The notes: generated by a model from the sequence alone, not told the origin. A DNA stretch of 64,000 nt from Romanomermis culicivorax (GCA_963922205.1 CAWUHX010000419.1:124001-188000), one strand, 5' to 3'. Positions 22,103 through 33,623 are shown, counted from the stretch's first letter. Program-made: numbers and translations.

Positions 22103-23794
22103 ATTCCTAGCAACTACGGCAATTTCAGGATCATGCCCACTAGGCATACCTACTTCATTAATTACAATAGGATCCTGTTGTGTACCCTTGGGTCCGTATC
22201 TCTGAAAGGCATTTTTGTACCTACGTTCAATATCATGAACCTCTACTGCAAGATCATACCAGGTTCTAAAGGTATGCTTTGAATTTTTCAGTTCAGACTG
22301 AAATGTAGGATCACTCTTGTAAATAAAGGTATCAATAATCAGTCTCTGTTTAGACTGATAGTCTAAATCACCTTTAACTAGTTCCACTAATATACTGACC
22401 CTTTTTAAAAACTCTACGGCCTGTTCATTGGGTCTTTGTTGGATCTCAAACAACTCCCTGGTTAACATTTCCAGGTTGCACTCAGGTGCAAAGACATTAA
22501 TAATGGCTCTCCTGGCCTCCCTATAGGTCATGTTGTCTCCTGCAACAGCCTTCGGTCTACCTTTAGAAAGCCTCAGCAGTGCTTCATACTTAGCTGATTC
22601 GGGTGTATCCCTACGGAATTCCCCTTCAAGTGCTGTTAAGAAGCTAAGCACCTGCTGATTTACCATACCCTCATCTAAAAGTTTGGGTAACACACCTTTA
22701 ACGATATTCCTGACTACAATCTCTTGTGCCAAATTATTTGATGGCACTTCCCTCTGATCATAAGCTGCTGTTAATACTGGATCAAGATCAGAGTTCAAGG
22801 ATTGCAGCATAACCCTATTTGGATCTCGTTGAGGTGGTACACCTCCTTGATATGATGGCATATTGTCTTTGTCAAACCTGTAATCCCTATATGGGAAACA
22901 TGCCAATTGATCTGGTCTAAGGGTATTTGGATCAACTATATTTCCTCTACCATCATAGACCACTCTAGTTAAAGTTGGATGCTGCGGAGCTATCTGACTT
23001 TGATTCCTGAAGTCTGCCGATTGCTCAGCTCCTTCGAATCGAAGATCTCTAGCTGGACCTCTCCAACTTTTGGGCTCAAAGTTAAGTCTTTGCCCTTCAT
23101 CAATATCAGGCCTATTACTAGGCCCTGCGCCTGCATTCATTTCAGCAGTGAGACGGTTATCTCTTTCTGCACCCTTAACACATGGTCTAACCTGTCCATC
23201 CGGCTCCTGTCGGCGCCTGTCGGCTTCCCTTTTGTTGTCCTCAGTGGCGGCATTCGCGATTATGTCGAACAAAGCTTCGACGGTCCCTTTCAACTCGCGT
23301 AGCTGCGTCGCCAACTCTTGATTGGACATTTCGGGAGCTCTTTCCTGCGGCTGGAATCGCTCTTGTTCCCGGGGAATCCTCTCTAATCGTTGATCGATTT
23401 CGGGGTCCCTTTCTTCGAAGTTTGGTCGAATTTCGGGTGTAACGACGTCCCTTTTTGGTCCTGCTAATTCGACCTTTGGCGGCGGTGACCTTTTGAAATT
23501 TGGCTGCGGCGGTCCATCGGCGTCTGGGTTCGGATTCGCCGGGCCTGCCTCCTGCGGATCGATGGCAATCGCTGGTGGTCGGTCAATTGGTACGCCTGCA
23601 TCTTGAGGCGTAAAATGCATTGCATTTTGCTGCAATGGTTGAACCCTCGCGGGAGTTTGATCTGGGATCACTGGGTCCGGAGCAGCATGCCGTTGCTGAT
23701 CTCCGTCTCCCAAATTGACTAGATTCCCAGCACTCGCCACTCTGGGTGGTGATCTGCGTAAAGTATTACCTCTCGGTATCCTTTCGTTAGGCAT
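22100..23794 (-). CDS. gag: Retrotransposon Gag
   Basis: 564 codons, starting 96 bases inside the 5' LTR. The first 250 residues are Pro/Arg/Gln-rich and probably disordered. Residues about 355-530 form a helical capsid-like domain: a block around [17 protein letters not shown], then the Tyr-rich and acidic stretch before [22 protein letters not shown], which matches the retrotransposon Gag (capsid) pattern. It would build the particle that packages the RNA. There is no zinc knuckle here; it lies at the start of the pol frame, which supports a Gag-Pol fusion product. The frame is intact. Confidence 0.9.
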
Positions 23795-23890
23795 TTTAAA
23801 TCCTGCTAACTTTCTGTAGAAACCTGGAGGATATTCTTTTCTCCTAGTCTGACTACGAAGTTCCGTGGTAAGGAGTTAAAAGCCACCACT
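23795..23890 (-). promoter_or_regulatory. Leader with candidate primer binding site
   Basis: Immediately after the 5' LTR (minus strand) comes AG then TGGTGGCTTTTAACTCC. A TGG start two bases from the LTR is the usual form of a primer binding site pairing with a tRNA CCA end. The tRNA was not identified. Confidence 0.5.
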
Positions 23891-24505
23891 TGTTGTGCAG
23901 GTCTTTCCTTAAGAGGCGTAAGAAAAGATTGGGTCTGAACTGACCTGTTAGAACTGATACCTTGGCTAAGCCTCGGTGATCTGTGCAACAGTCCGTTTGT
24001 CCCCAGACCTACAACAACAAAGATAAACTTTGTGCTAAATACGGGGGCCTTACCAAAGACCTCCGCAGTCTCCTAGATGAGACAAGGAATCCCCTCAGGG
24101 ATAAACTTACTTGGGTATAACCCGAAAGGGGTTTCCCAAAACTTACTTGATGTAAGCCGGCGCCTGGGCCTCTGGCCCTCCGCCTTCGTCGATGCGAATA
24201 ATCTAAACAAATAAACGAATATATTAAGCAATAAGTCCGACGAAATATGTAAAACGAATGTGGGTACACCACAGTGAATAACTCATAAACAAAACAAGTT
24301 GCTGGGAAAGTTATATTTGGGGACGCCAGCAAAAATACCAAAAATATAATAAAAACGTGAATAAAGTGAAGAATGATTTCACTTTCACTTTTCGTCTTTC
24401 TTTGGCGCTCCATTCTATGCAAATGTCTGCGCCGCTGGTCGTCCCTGTCGTCGATTTGCATGTCGATTTCCCCACACGAAATTGGCATCAACAGGGTGCC
24501 CAACA
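23891..24505 (-). repeat. 5' LTR of the Ty3/gypsy element
   Basis: 615 bp, apparently identical to the copy at 9838-10452. On the minus strand it contains ACATCAAGTAAGTTTTGG (about 24137-24154), a strong 5' splice donor. That gives a route to a spliced ORF3 message. The same site is present in the 3' LTR. Confidence 0.95.
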
Positions 24506-25563
24506 ATTTTCATGGGGAATCCAATGGACAATATTGATTTTTCATAAAAATTTAATTTTCCAAAATTTTTCCGAGAAACGTTAAAAATGCTTATTTTTCA
24601 CCAGAATGCAGTAATTCTAGAAAATAATTAAAATTTTAGACTCTGTCGGCTGTTTTAAAACCATTCCCTACCTGCTCATGGAACCCGACAAAGAAAAGAA
24701 CATTTGAATCCGAAGTTAGTTTCGAACTTCAGATAACATGTATAAAAAAATATTCAAAATCTGAGATGGTCGAGAGGGCCCCTGGACCACTTGACATGAA
24801 ATAACCCTCAGAAAATCATATTTTTGAAAATTCCATCCATATTGACCGCGCACGTACGTGTGATTATGAAAGTTTTTTGATAACAAATTTGCACAATCTG
24901 CTGAGACTGAGCCTAAAATGATGGACTTACTGTATTTCCGATGGAAATAGTCATCGATCCGCTTTCTCCTTCTCCCAGTGTTTTTTTTTTGTGCCAAAAC
25001 ATGGTTTTTGGCACAAAAAAATTTAGAATGGCACAAAAAATCTTGAGCGTTTGTTCCAATTGGCACTAATTTTTTGACTGATCTATCGCTAAATTTCTTT
25101 GATTTCTAGTCATTTTAGGGGCTGAAACGCAAAATTTTCTCGGTGCTTCGCGCAGTCAATGTTAACTTACTTATATTTGTCTCGAACGCGAGCAAATTCC
25201 ATTCAAATAGTATATTTGTATTGTTGCAACAGACTCTGAGATTGTCAATGACTGGCGAGTGAATAGAAGTCTTTAACTTCTCCTTTTCATTCAGTGGAAT
25301 TGCGGAACCGAAATTTATAATCTTGGTGTTTGATTCGAACAGAAAAATCGACATTGTTTGCACAGTTTTTCAACTGAAAATTTACGCGACGCGACTTATA
25401 TATACATCCTTAATTTAATCGTTATATATATCTTTGTTAGGAAGAAATTCGTATAGCGCAAAATTGAAGAAAAAATATAAACTTCCTGACAAATTCTATA
25501 AAAATATCTGATATCTCGCAGCACTCGATTTGATTCCGAATCATTAAACCGTTCTTGGAGTTT

Positions 25564-26523
25564 TTACGGATGACGGTGGCCACGCCGAAATGTCTCTGAC
25601 GCCGGTTTTTAGGGGTTTTCATGATGAAGAGAAGAAAGAACAAGCGAAATTATGCATGGGAAAAGCGCCAAAGCGAAGTTATGGGAAAAAATTTGAATAA
25701 TTATTATGCAGTCTCAAAATTAGAGAGAATTCCTTTAAGACCCTTGGTACTATTTTAACTAAACAACTTTATTTGGAAGAGCCTCAACAGCGCTGCGCCC
25801 TTCGAGCATACCTGTAAGACATACCTGTACTTGGGGGGGGTGGGGGGGACCCCCCCCAACTCGGCCAACCCTGTACCCAAAATCATTTCCCCCTCCCAAT
25901 CCCCCCCCCCCAGTTTGGAAAAAAAAAATTTTCAAAAAAGTGTATGTTTTTTGGCTTTTTTTGGGAAAAATTTCGACTTTTTCCTACCCCCCCCCCCCCC
26001 CCAAATTTCGGATTTACCCCCCCCCCCCCCTCAACTGGTCGGAGGTCTTACAGGTATGCTGTAAGACCTCCGACGCCGACCAGTTGGGGGGGGGGGGTGG
26101 GGGGTAGGAAAAAGTCGAAATTTTTCCCAAAAAATGCCAAAAAACATACACTTTTTGGAAATTTTTTTTTCCAAACTGGGGGGTTGGGGGGGGAAATGAT
26201 TTTGGGTACAGGGTTGGCCAAGTTGGGGCCCCCCCCCAAACCCCCCCACCCCAAGTACAGGTATGTCTTTGGGCGCAGCTGCTGAACCCTAAGCCTAAGC
26301 CTAAGGAAAATTTTAAAGAAAAAATTAATGTCTACTCGCTAGTCATGGCAGTGGCCACCCCTACGGTGGTGTCATACTGCATAATAATTATGCAAATTTT
26401 TTCCCATAAATTCGCTTTGGCGCTTTTCCCATGCATAATTTCGCTTGTTCTTTCTTCCTTCATCATGAAAACCCCCAAAAACCGGCGTCAGAGATATTTC
26501 GGCGTGGCCACCGTCATCCGTAA
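25564..26523. mobile_element. Fold-back element with about 145-bp inverted arms
   Basis: The sequence from TTACGGATGACGGTGGCCAC (25564 onward, to about 25710) recurs in reverse complement at about 26380-26523, ending GTGGCCACCGTCATCCGTAA. It interrupts a tandem-array unit: the flanking AAACCGTT...TTATCTCACTGACG sequence is continuous in the sister unit at 27345-27385. No transposase is seen. The internal part holds a poly(C)-bearing MITE pair. Confidence 0.7.
25820..26265. mobile_element. Head-to-head pair of CATACCTGTA MITEs with poly(C)/poly(G) tracts
   Basis: Two about 200-240 bp units face each other (25820-26058 and 26059-26265). Each is bounded by CATACCTGTA and TACAGGTATG and contains GTCGGAGGTCTTACAGG, AAAGTCGAAATTTTTCCC and runs of 8-16 C or G. 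Together they form a long hairpin. A partial third end (CATACCTGTAAGA) lies at 25807. Single copies at 31992 and 43991 define the family ends. Confidence 0.8.
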
Positions 26524-28904
26524 TTTACCCCCGTTTTCTTGATTAGTTTCTCTTATCTCACTGACGTGATTAGATAAAATAGAGTAGACACGATTTTTAT
26601 GCAAATTAGAGCGGTGAAAGTATCTTTAGTTATGTTTTTATCAAACTTTAGCGTTATACAACTTTTCAAAGATTTTCAGCATGTTATTAGGGTGGAAAAA
26701 ATTTTTTGTGCCATTGGCACAAATTTTTTTGACTCTTTATGCCAATTGGCACAAATGTCCGCGCACGAAAAAAACGCTGCCTTCTCCACAGTTTTTTTTG
26801 TGCCATAACATGGTTTTTGACACACAAAAAATTTGGAATGGCACAAAAAATTTTGGGCGTTTGTGCCAATTGGCACAAATTTTTTGACTGGTCGGAGGTT
26901 GAATTTCCTTGATTTTTAGTCATTTTAGGGCCTGATAACGCGAGTCAGTAAATATTAATTACTTTTATTTTGTTTGTATTGTATAGAACCTGAGCGAATT
27001 GTATTCGAATAGTAACATATACTTGTATGATCGTAACAAACTTTGAAATTGTCAATGACTGATAAATGAATAGAAGTTGTTAACTTCCACTGTTCTTTCA
27101 GTGTGGTGAGATTGGAAACCGAAATTTTTATGTTTGGTGTTTGATTGGAACAGGCAAATTGACATTCTTAGCACAGTGTTTCAACCAAAAATTTATGCGA
27201 TGCGACTTATAGACATCCTTAATTTAATCTTTATATCGTTGTTAGGCAGAAATTCGTAGCCGAAAATTCAAGAAAAATAAAAACTTCTTGACAAAGTCTG
27301 TGAAAATATCTGACTTCTCGCAGCATTCGATTTCTTTACGAATCATATAAACCGTTTTCTCGGTCAGTTTTTCTTATCTCACTGACGTGGTTAGATAAAA
27401 TAGAGTAGGCACGATTTTTATGCAAATTAGAGCATTAAAAGTATCTTTAGTTATGTTTTTATCAAACTTTAGCGTTATACAACTTTTCAAAGATTTTCAG
27501 CATGTTATTAGGGTGAAAAAAATTTTTTGTGCCATTGGCACAAATTTTTTTGACTCTTTGTGCCAATTGGCACAAACGTCCGTGCACAAAAAACACTGCT
27601 TCGCCATGTTTTTTTTGTTCCATCAAAAACAGTTCTTCTGTGCCAAAACACGGTTTCTGGCATAAAAAAATTTGGAATGACACAAAAAATTTTGAGCCTT
27701 TGTGCCAATTGGCAAAAAACTTTTGAGTAGTCGAAGACTCAGTTTTCTTTAATTTTATGCATTTCAGGAGCTGAGGAGCTGAAAAGCATACATGCACAGC
27801 ATTGGAATTCTGCTGGGGGTCAGCCAGGACAGGGGATGGAATACAAAATTTTTTTTTTTGATAACGAAAAGGAAGGTCTCAAAAAGTCTTAACATCCAAG
27901 CAGCATATTCTTCGACCTATATTAGTCAGATATGTAAAATTATTTGCCTATACAGCACTTAAAGTTTTATGTTACTTTTTTGGAATCAAGTATGATTTGT
28001 TTGCATCATTTCCATTTTTATGACGACTTTCTCTTATCTCTTGCTCATTTTCCTTCGTCATCCTCTCAATCATTGCTGAAAAGCAGTGTTTTTTTGCTCC
28101 GAAACATGGTTTTTGGCACAGAGAAATTTGGAATAGCACAAAAAATTTTGGGCGTTTGTGCCAATTGGCACAAATTTTTTGACTCGTCGAATGCTGAATT
28201 TCTTTGATTTTTATTTTTTAGTCATTTTAGGGGCTAAAAACGCAAAAGTTTCTCGGCGCTTAGCGTCGACTCAATATTTAAGTATCAATATTTAAGTCTA
28301 AAATCTGAAAGAATTGTATTCGAATAGTAGATTTGTATGATTGCAACAAACTTTGAGATTGTCAATGACTGAAAAATGAATGGAAATAGTCAACTTACAC
28401 TGTTCATTCAGTGTGATTGGAAACCGAAATTTATATTTTTGGTGTTTGATTCGAACGGAAAAATTGGCCTTTTTGGCACAATTTTTCAACCAAAAATTTA
28501 CGCGACGTGACTTTCGGCCTATTTTTTTTCAGGAGAAAGCATTATGGACATGCTAAATTTATTTAAATCGGTGTTAAGAAGAAGTCCGTAGGCCAATATT
28601 AAAGAAAAATATAAAATGCCTGAAAAATTGTGTATAAATATCTGAATTCTCGCAGCATACGATTTCTTTCTGAATCGTATAAACTGCTTCCTTCATCAAT
28701 TCTTCTTATCGCACTGACGTGCTCAGGATAAAATAGAGTTGGCCCAATTTTTTATGCAAATTAGTGCGGCGAAAGTATCTTTATTTATGTTTTTATCAAA
28801 CTTTTGGCATAAAACTTTTTGAATGTCTTCAGTATGTTTTTAGGCTGGAAAAAATTTTTTGTTCCATTGGCACACATTTTTTTGGCCTTTTGTGCCAATT
28901 GGCA

Positions 28905-28990
28905 CAAAAGGCCAAAAAAAAGGCTGCACAAAAAGGCTGCACAAAAAAACCCAAAAAAAAGGCTGCACAAAAGGCTGCACAAAAAAAACC
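28905..28990. repeat. AAAAGGCTGCAC minisatellite
   Basis: AAAAGGCTGCAC is repeated about four times with a small internal A-rich insertion, directly after a TTGGCACAAAAGGCC palindrome copy. The run was probably made by slippage. Confidence 0.7.
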
Positions 28991-29599
28991 CTGCTGAAAA
29001 GACAAAACATGAATATACCATTACCCACATTTAATTGCCTCGAATGCTAGCGAATTTTCTTTGGCTAGTAAATTTATATCATCGCAACAAACTTCTCATC
29101 AATCAAAGATGAATGAATACAAATTCTGAACTGCCTCTGTTCATTCAGTGTGATTGGAAACCGAAATTCGCATGTCTGGTGTTTGACTCAAATAGAAAAA
29201 TTGACATTTGTCTGCACAATTTGTCGACCAAAAATTTACGCAAGGTTCGACTTTGTTTTCTTCAGGCGGAAGAAAAATAAAATTCGCAGCCGAAAATTGA
29301 AGAAAAATATGAACTTCCTTCCCGACAAATTCTATCGAACTATTTGAATTCTCGCTGCATTACATTTCGTTTTGAATCGTAAACCGTTTCCCTATTCAGT
29401 TTTCGTATTCTACTGACGTGATTAAATAAAAATTGGGTAGGTACGATTTTCAGGTAAATTAGCGCGGTATAGTAGTTTTAATTGATATTTCTATTAAACT
29501 TTTGGCATAAAATTTTTTCGATGCTTTCAGTATGTTTCCAGAGAGAAAATATTTTTTGTGCCATCGGCACAAATTTTTTTGGATCTAAAACCACTGTTT

Positions 29600-30800
29600 T
29601 TTTACCCGGGGCCTTTTCCCCAAATGAGGATAATGGCACAGTTTTTTCGTCAGCCGACCACTTATGAGGAATTTTTTGAAATTCAGGAAAATTTTTTTGT
29701 ATTCAGGCACCAATTTGAGGAAAACTGTTTTTATGGTTTCCTGTTCGGAGGTGCATTTTACGCGTTATAAAATTGAAAATTGTTGAATTTTTCCGGCGCA
29801 AGACGCCGGATTTTAATTATTTAATAATTTTTCTATATTATTCCAATGCGCGGTTAGAAAATGTCATTTTAGCTAATGTTCATAACTCTTAATTACCAAA
29901 ATATTATGGATAAATGTTTGATCCTGTGTCGTTTTTCTGAGAATTTGATGAAGCGCAAGATTTTTCTCGGTTATTTTCCCAAAATCTTTTTGCGGTTCTT
30001 AAAAAGATTTTGACATTTGTGTGATTTATACATTTTGTGTTCAAGTGGGAATTTTTGCTGGTTGAAGAATCAAAATTCTTGGTTGCTCTGCTCTCCTAGT
30101 TTTTGGATTGTAGCCTGCCCGCCTGAAAATTCATTAAAAAATTAAACCTTCTGTCTAGGAAATAAAAGTTGAAAAGAATCATTTTCCAGCGTTCTAGAAT
30201 ATCAAAATAGAAACTTTATTTAATAATTTGCACATAGCTGAACTGATTTATTCTTATTCGTCGTCGTTAGAAAAATAAATTCAGAAAAGAATACGAAATG
30301 TCAATAGCAAATGGATTCGCGTTGAGTCGACTTTTAATATGCTTAGATTCTTGTAGAACATCAATAATGTCGTTCATCAACACAATATGGCCGACATCAG
30401 CACAATTTTTTGTTTTTTACTCATTGTTGAATTGAATTTACTCTGGAAACATTAGAGTGTACAAGTATACATATGCACCCAAGATTCTGGAGGAAATGAG
30501 TATTCTCCATCCCACAAACTTGCATTTTACCCTCCCCCAACCGGCCGGGGTCTTACTGGTATGTCCTAAGCCTAAACCTAAGAAATAAGTAAGCTCGTTC
30601 TAATGTTATAGCTTCTTAGTAATTTCTTAGGCTTAAGTTCAGGGGCGTAGGGAGGCGTCCTAAGGGCTCGGCGCGTAGCCGTGTAGGCGCACCCGTCCCG
30701 TTGATTCTCCCCCAATATCCAGCTTGTATATGCTCAATTGTGCATCACGTTCTTATAAGATAGGTGTGAATCATACCCAGTAAATTTACAAGACCGAATG
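29600..30800. other. No gene seen
   Basis: AT-rich sequence without convincing ORFs. At 30530-30590 there is a scrap resembling a CATACCTGTA MITE end (GGGGTCTTACTGGTATGTCC) followed by CCTAAGCCTAAACCTAAG. Confidence 0.4.
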
Positions 30801-30940
30801 AAAGTAAGTAGATGTGTATTCGCCTTTTGATGACGTGTTCAGTCGTTTTCCTTTTATCAGCTCATATGGTACCAGTTTGGTCCATCTGGTGCCGAGGCGA
30901 GTTACATATATTGCCTAGCAATGACCGGCACCAATTTTCC

Positions 30941-31129
30941 TTAGACCCCGACATCAATGCCATCATATACTTTCGTAAAGGTTTCATCAAAATCAATGGC
31001 ATCCATCAACCGATAGACGTACTGCCTAGAAGAAAATCCCTTTGCTTTATCTTCAGTCTCTCCAAGCTCACTGAAAGCTACTAATCGTGATGATGCACCC
31101 TTCGAATCAGCAGATGTTACTTTTAGCAA
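30941..31129 (-). pseudogene. Possible Ty1/copia-like reverse transcriptase scrap
   Basis: This 62-codon minus-strand frame contains AKGFSSRQYVYRLMDAIDFD then ETFTKVYD, resembling the 'KARLVAKGF.Q..G.DYDETF.PV' segment at the start of copia RT, with an extra insertion. No other copia domain was recognised around it. Confidence 0.25.
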
Positions 31130-31457
31130 TCAGTCAACAGTGCCCCAGATTCAACAGTCATACAATGCTGTGAGTTCCTCATGTCTACCAACGTGATAGC
31201 TTTGAATATCCGATGTGTCCACAAATTGGAATCCGGCAAAAACTCGTGCATATCCAACCACAATCCGATTTTGATGAACAATCACAACAAACGACAACGC
31301 AATGTCATATACATTCCTGACAAAAATTTCATGCTGCATCATGCTCGTGGAGACTACTATAATTTTATCAAGGCCCACCTTGGTACTGAGAAGCTTCCAC
31401 TTGCCGATGCTAACTTGATATTCTCTATATTTCAAATTTTGACAGCTTCAAAGCCTT

Positions 31458-31694
31458 TCAACAACTTTGCCTCGACCAGCAACCGACATCTTGAGACCAT
31501 ACATACTGCATAGTATGTAAGGTCTCAAGATGTCGGTTGCTGGTCGAGGCAACATAGCATACTCCCGATTTGCAGTAGTGAGATTTTGGGTGCTGCAACA
31601 ATTTCCCGGTCTCAAGATGTCGGTTGCTGGTCGAGGCAACATAGCATACTCCCGATTTGCAGTAGTGAGATTTTGGGTGCTGCAACAATTTCCA
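31458..31694. repeat. Hairpin with 87-bp tandem duplication
   Basis: A unit beginning GGTCTCAAGATGTCGGTTGC occurs at 31521-31607 and again at 31608-31694. The first 40 bases also occur in reverse complement just upstream (about 31458-31500). The whole can fold into a stem with two alternative 3' arms. The two direct copies look identical, so the duplication is recent. Confidence 0.85.
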
Positions 31695-31937
31695 CACACT
31701 TCAAAAGCGTGATTATCCATTTCATTTATTTTTCGACGGTAGAGCGTCCCCGCAGTCTTTCTATAGGCGTGGCTTTCTCGTTTGATTTATCCTAGTTGCT
31801 GCTCATAAACCGGCTGCCTGCAGGAAATGACGCCAACAGAATGACCGAACAGAGCTGCCGATGTTGCGACACCAGCTTCTACTGCTGCTGACATCTGGCT
31901 GCTCTGGCCCAATCTATTCAACAACACTGGTTGCCCA

Positions 31938-32404
31938 CATACATGCACATAGGGGGGTAGGGGGGTAAACCTCCATACCTGAGACCCTGGCCATACCTGT
32001 AAGACCTCCGACCAGTTGGGGGGGGGGTAGAAAAAAGTCGAAATTTTTCCCAAAAAATATACACTTTTTTGCAAATTTTTTAATTTTTTCCAAACTGGGG
32101 GGGTTGTGAGGGGTGAATGATTTTGGGTACAGGGTTGGCCAAGTTGGGGGGTCCCCCCCCCCCCAATCCCCCGCCCAAGTACAGGTATGACCCTGGCCAC
32201 CCCCCCCCCTGATCAAAAAAATCGTCAAACACCCCCCTGAACTTTTTCCAAGACAAGTTTTTTTGATGATTTTTGTGATTATTTTGTATGAAAAACAGGC
32301 TTGCAAAACTTTTTTTTTGTTTTTTTGCTCAGCCACCCCCCATACCCCCTTGGAAAAAAGTTCATGGACCCTCCCCCCTGGGAAATTCTTGCCGTGCATG
32401 TCTG
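31938..32404. mobile_element. MITE (CATACATGCAC family) with 8-bp TSD, carrying a nested MITE
   Basis: The ends are CATACATGCAC and GTGCATGTCTG, flanked by the perfect duplication GTTGCCCA (31930-31937 and 32405-32412). Internal marks are CCTGATC, AAATCGTC, TTTGTATGAAAAAC and CTTGCCGTGCATG. Related copies lie near 33979-34225 (inverted), 36069-36310 and 37218-37446. No coding capacity; the 8-bp TSD suggests mobilisation by a hAT-like transposase. Confidence 0.85.
31992..32189. mobile_element. MITE (CATACCTGTA family) nested inside another MITE
   Basis: 198 bp between CATACCTGTA and TACAGGTATG, flanked by a perfect 8-bp duplication ACCCTGGC (31984-31991 and 32190-32197). It cleanly interrupts the host MITE at 31938-32404, so the order of insertion is known. 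Confidence 0.9.
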
Positions 32405-32412
32405 GTTGCCCA

Positions 32413-33623
32413 GTACAACGCGTGCGTGCCACCGTCAACATTGACCAATTCCGACAAAATCCCCAATCCATGTTGAATCAACCAATCCAATCAAATAATG
32501 CTGCACCAAGGCTCTTGCATGTCTCTCCCTCTATAAATTTACTATTCAAAAAAACTATTCAAGTAATAACCTGTTCAGCTCTGCTGTACATGTCTAGCTC
32601 CCAATGCAAGGTCGAACTTCTCAGAACGTGCGTCTGAAGTATTTTGTTACCAAAATTACCATAAATTCCCCTGCTGGCTGCGCCACCTACTATGGGTCAG
32701 TTATCTGATTCTCATCACTAGGACTTTTCCTCATCCTCCCCAGTACTAGTGCGCTATAGTAACGTGGTATGAACGGTGTGCCTTAGTGCCATTCCACCGA
32801 TGGGCCACCAGCGGCTCCGCTAATTGCGGGTTGGGCCACTCACTCCGTTGGGAATTTGCTAAAAATATGTTTTTACCCTTTCCGTAAAGCTCTTAGCCTT
32901 TGAAGGCGTAGCAGTCCTATCATCCAATGAATTCCTTGCTTAGCTCATCATTATGTATCGCATTATTTCAATTGTTTTTCATTAACTTTTTCTCTTTTTT
33001 TCGTCTTGAAACTTCTAAAAATATGTTTAAAGACATTGTATGATGGCCGGACAATTTTTTTATTCCTCGCATCTCATGGCATCTAAAATAGTTATTTTTT
33101 GACTTTTCTGGCTTTTTTAGTAGGTATCATTTGTCAAAATCATTGTTTTGTCGAAACATTTTGTTATTGTCAACAGAAATGCTTTTTCGCACTTGGATAC
33201 CATTGACAGACAGGTTTTTTTCTACACCGGTCTATCCGCACCGCATGGAATTCCAGTAAAAAATTTCCGTTCCATGCTACCCATAATATAGCAATGACAT
33301 CATAAAATCCGTACCGTACGGTAAACTCGGTAAAAGTTTTCCGTACCAGCCGAAAAAATTTTTCTGGTACGGAAAAAACACTGCTTGACACACTGTTGTA
33401 AAAAATGTTATGTATTCTGGAAAACCTAAATGCAATATTCTCGACATCATGTTCCCATAAGTAAAATAATTTTTCTCGTAATTACAAGTATTTTTCATTT
33501 TCAGACATATATCATGCTAGAATAGTTATTCAGCGTGCGTGCAAGTAATATTAGGCTAGCCATTTTAAATACCGATTAGCAATACTACTTGTTCGTTTGC
33601 ACCCGCTAACGATTATAATTCTA
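32413..33623. other. Region upstream of unc-18
   Basis: No ORF with recognisable motifs and no RNA gene. It probably contains the promoter and 5' leader of the gene that starts at 33624, but no core element can be assigned with confidence. Confidence 0.4.

Larger units (their letters stand above)
9838..24505 (-). mobile_element. Complete young Ty3/gypsy LTR retrotransposon with gag, pol and exonuclease ORF3
   Basis: This 14.7-kb element has two 615-bp LTRs that appear identical (9838-10452 and 23891-24505), TGTTG...CAACA ends and a 4-bp duplication ATTT (9834-9837 and 24506-24509). On the minus strand the order is 5' LTR, gag, pol (protease, reverse transcriptase, RNase H, integrase), a 1.3-kb spacer, ORF3, a 0.75-kb 3' region and the 3' LTR. 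All three ORFs are intact. Protease-RT-RNase H-integrase order and the 4-bp TSD place it in Ty3/gypsy. Its length is large for the group because of ORF3. Identical LTRs and open frames suggest it inserted recently and may still be active. Confidence 0.96.
24900..29600. repeat. Diverged tandem array of 0.7-1.8 kb units
   Basis: Blocks recur in the same order. A TTCAGTGTGATTGGAAACCG block lies near 25290, 27098, 28408 and 29145. An ACTGACGTG...ATAAAATAGAGT block lies near 26560, 27380, 28710 and 29410, followed by a TTTTTTGTGCCATTGGCACA block. Spacing varies because of indels and inserted elements. The palindrome TTTGTGCCAATTGGCACAAA or close variants occurs at least seven times (for example 26860, 27558, 28155, 28890). 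No protein-coding frame persists across units. This looks like a satellite or a degraded non-autonomous element family. Confidence 0.75.

Noticed and set aside
24009..24506. 165-codon ORF repeated in both LTRs of the gypsy element
   Set aside because: It exists only because the LTRs are identical, covers the LTR non-coding regulatory region, and the older solo LTR copy has a broken, different reading.
25831..26285. Several overlapping Pro/Gly-rich ORFs on both strands
   Set aside because: They are translations of poly(C)/poly(G) tracts in MITE hairpins, not genes.
26599..29770. Many short ORFs with repeated 'CANWHK' or 'VPIGT' peptides
   Set aside because: They are readings of the repeated GTGCCAATTGGCACAAA palindrome in different frames.
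31181..31513. Plus-strand 110-codon ORF
   Set aside because: Composition is unremarkable, no motif is seen, and it ends in the hairpin duplication; the opposite strand has weak retroelement similarity.
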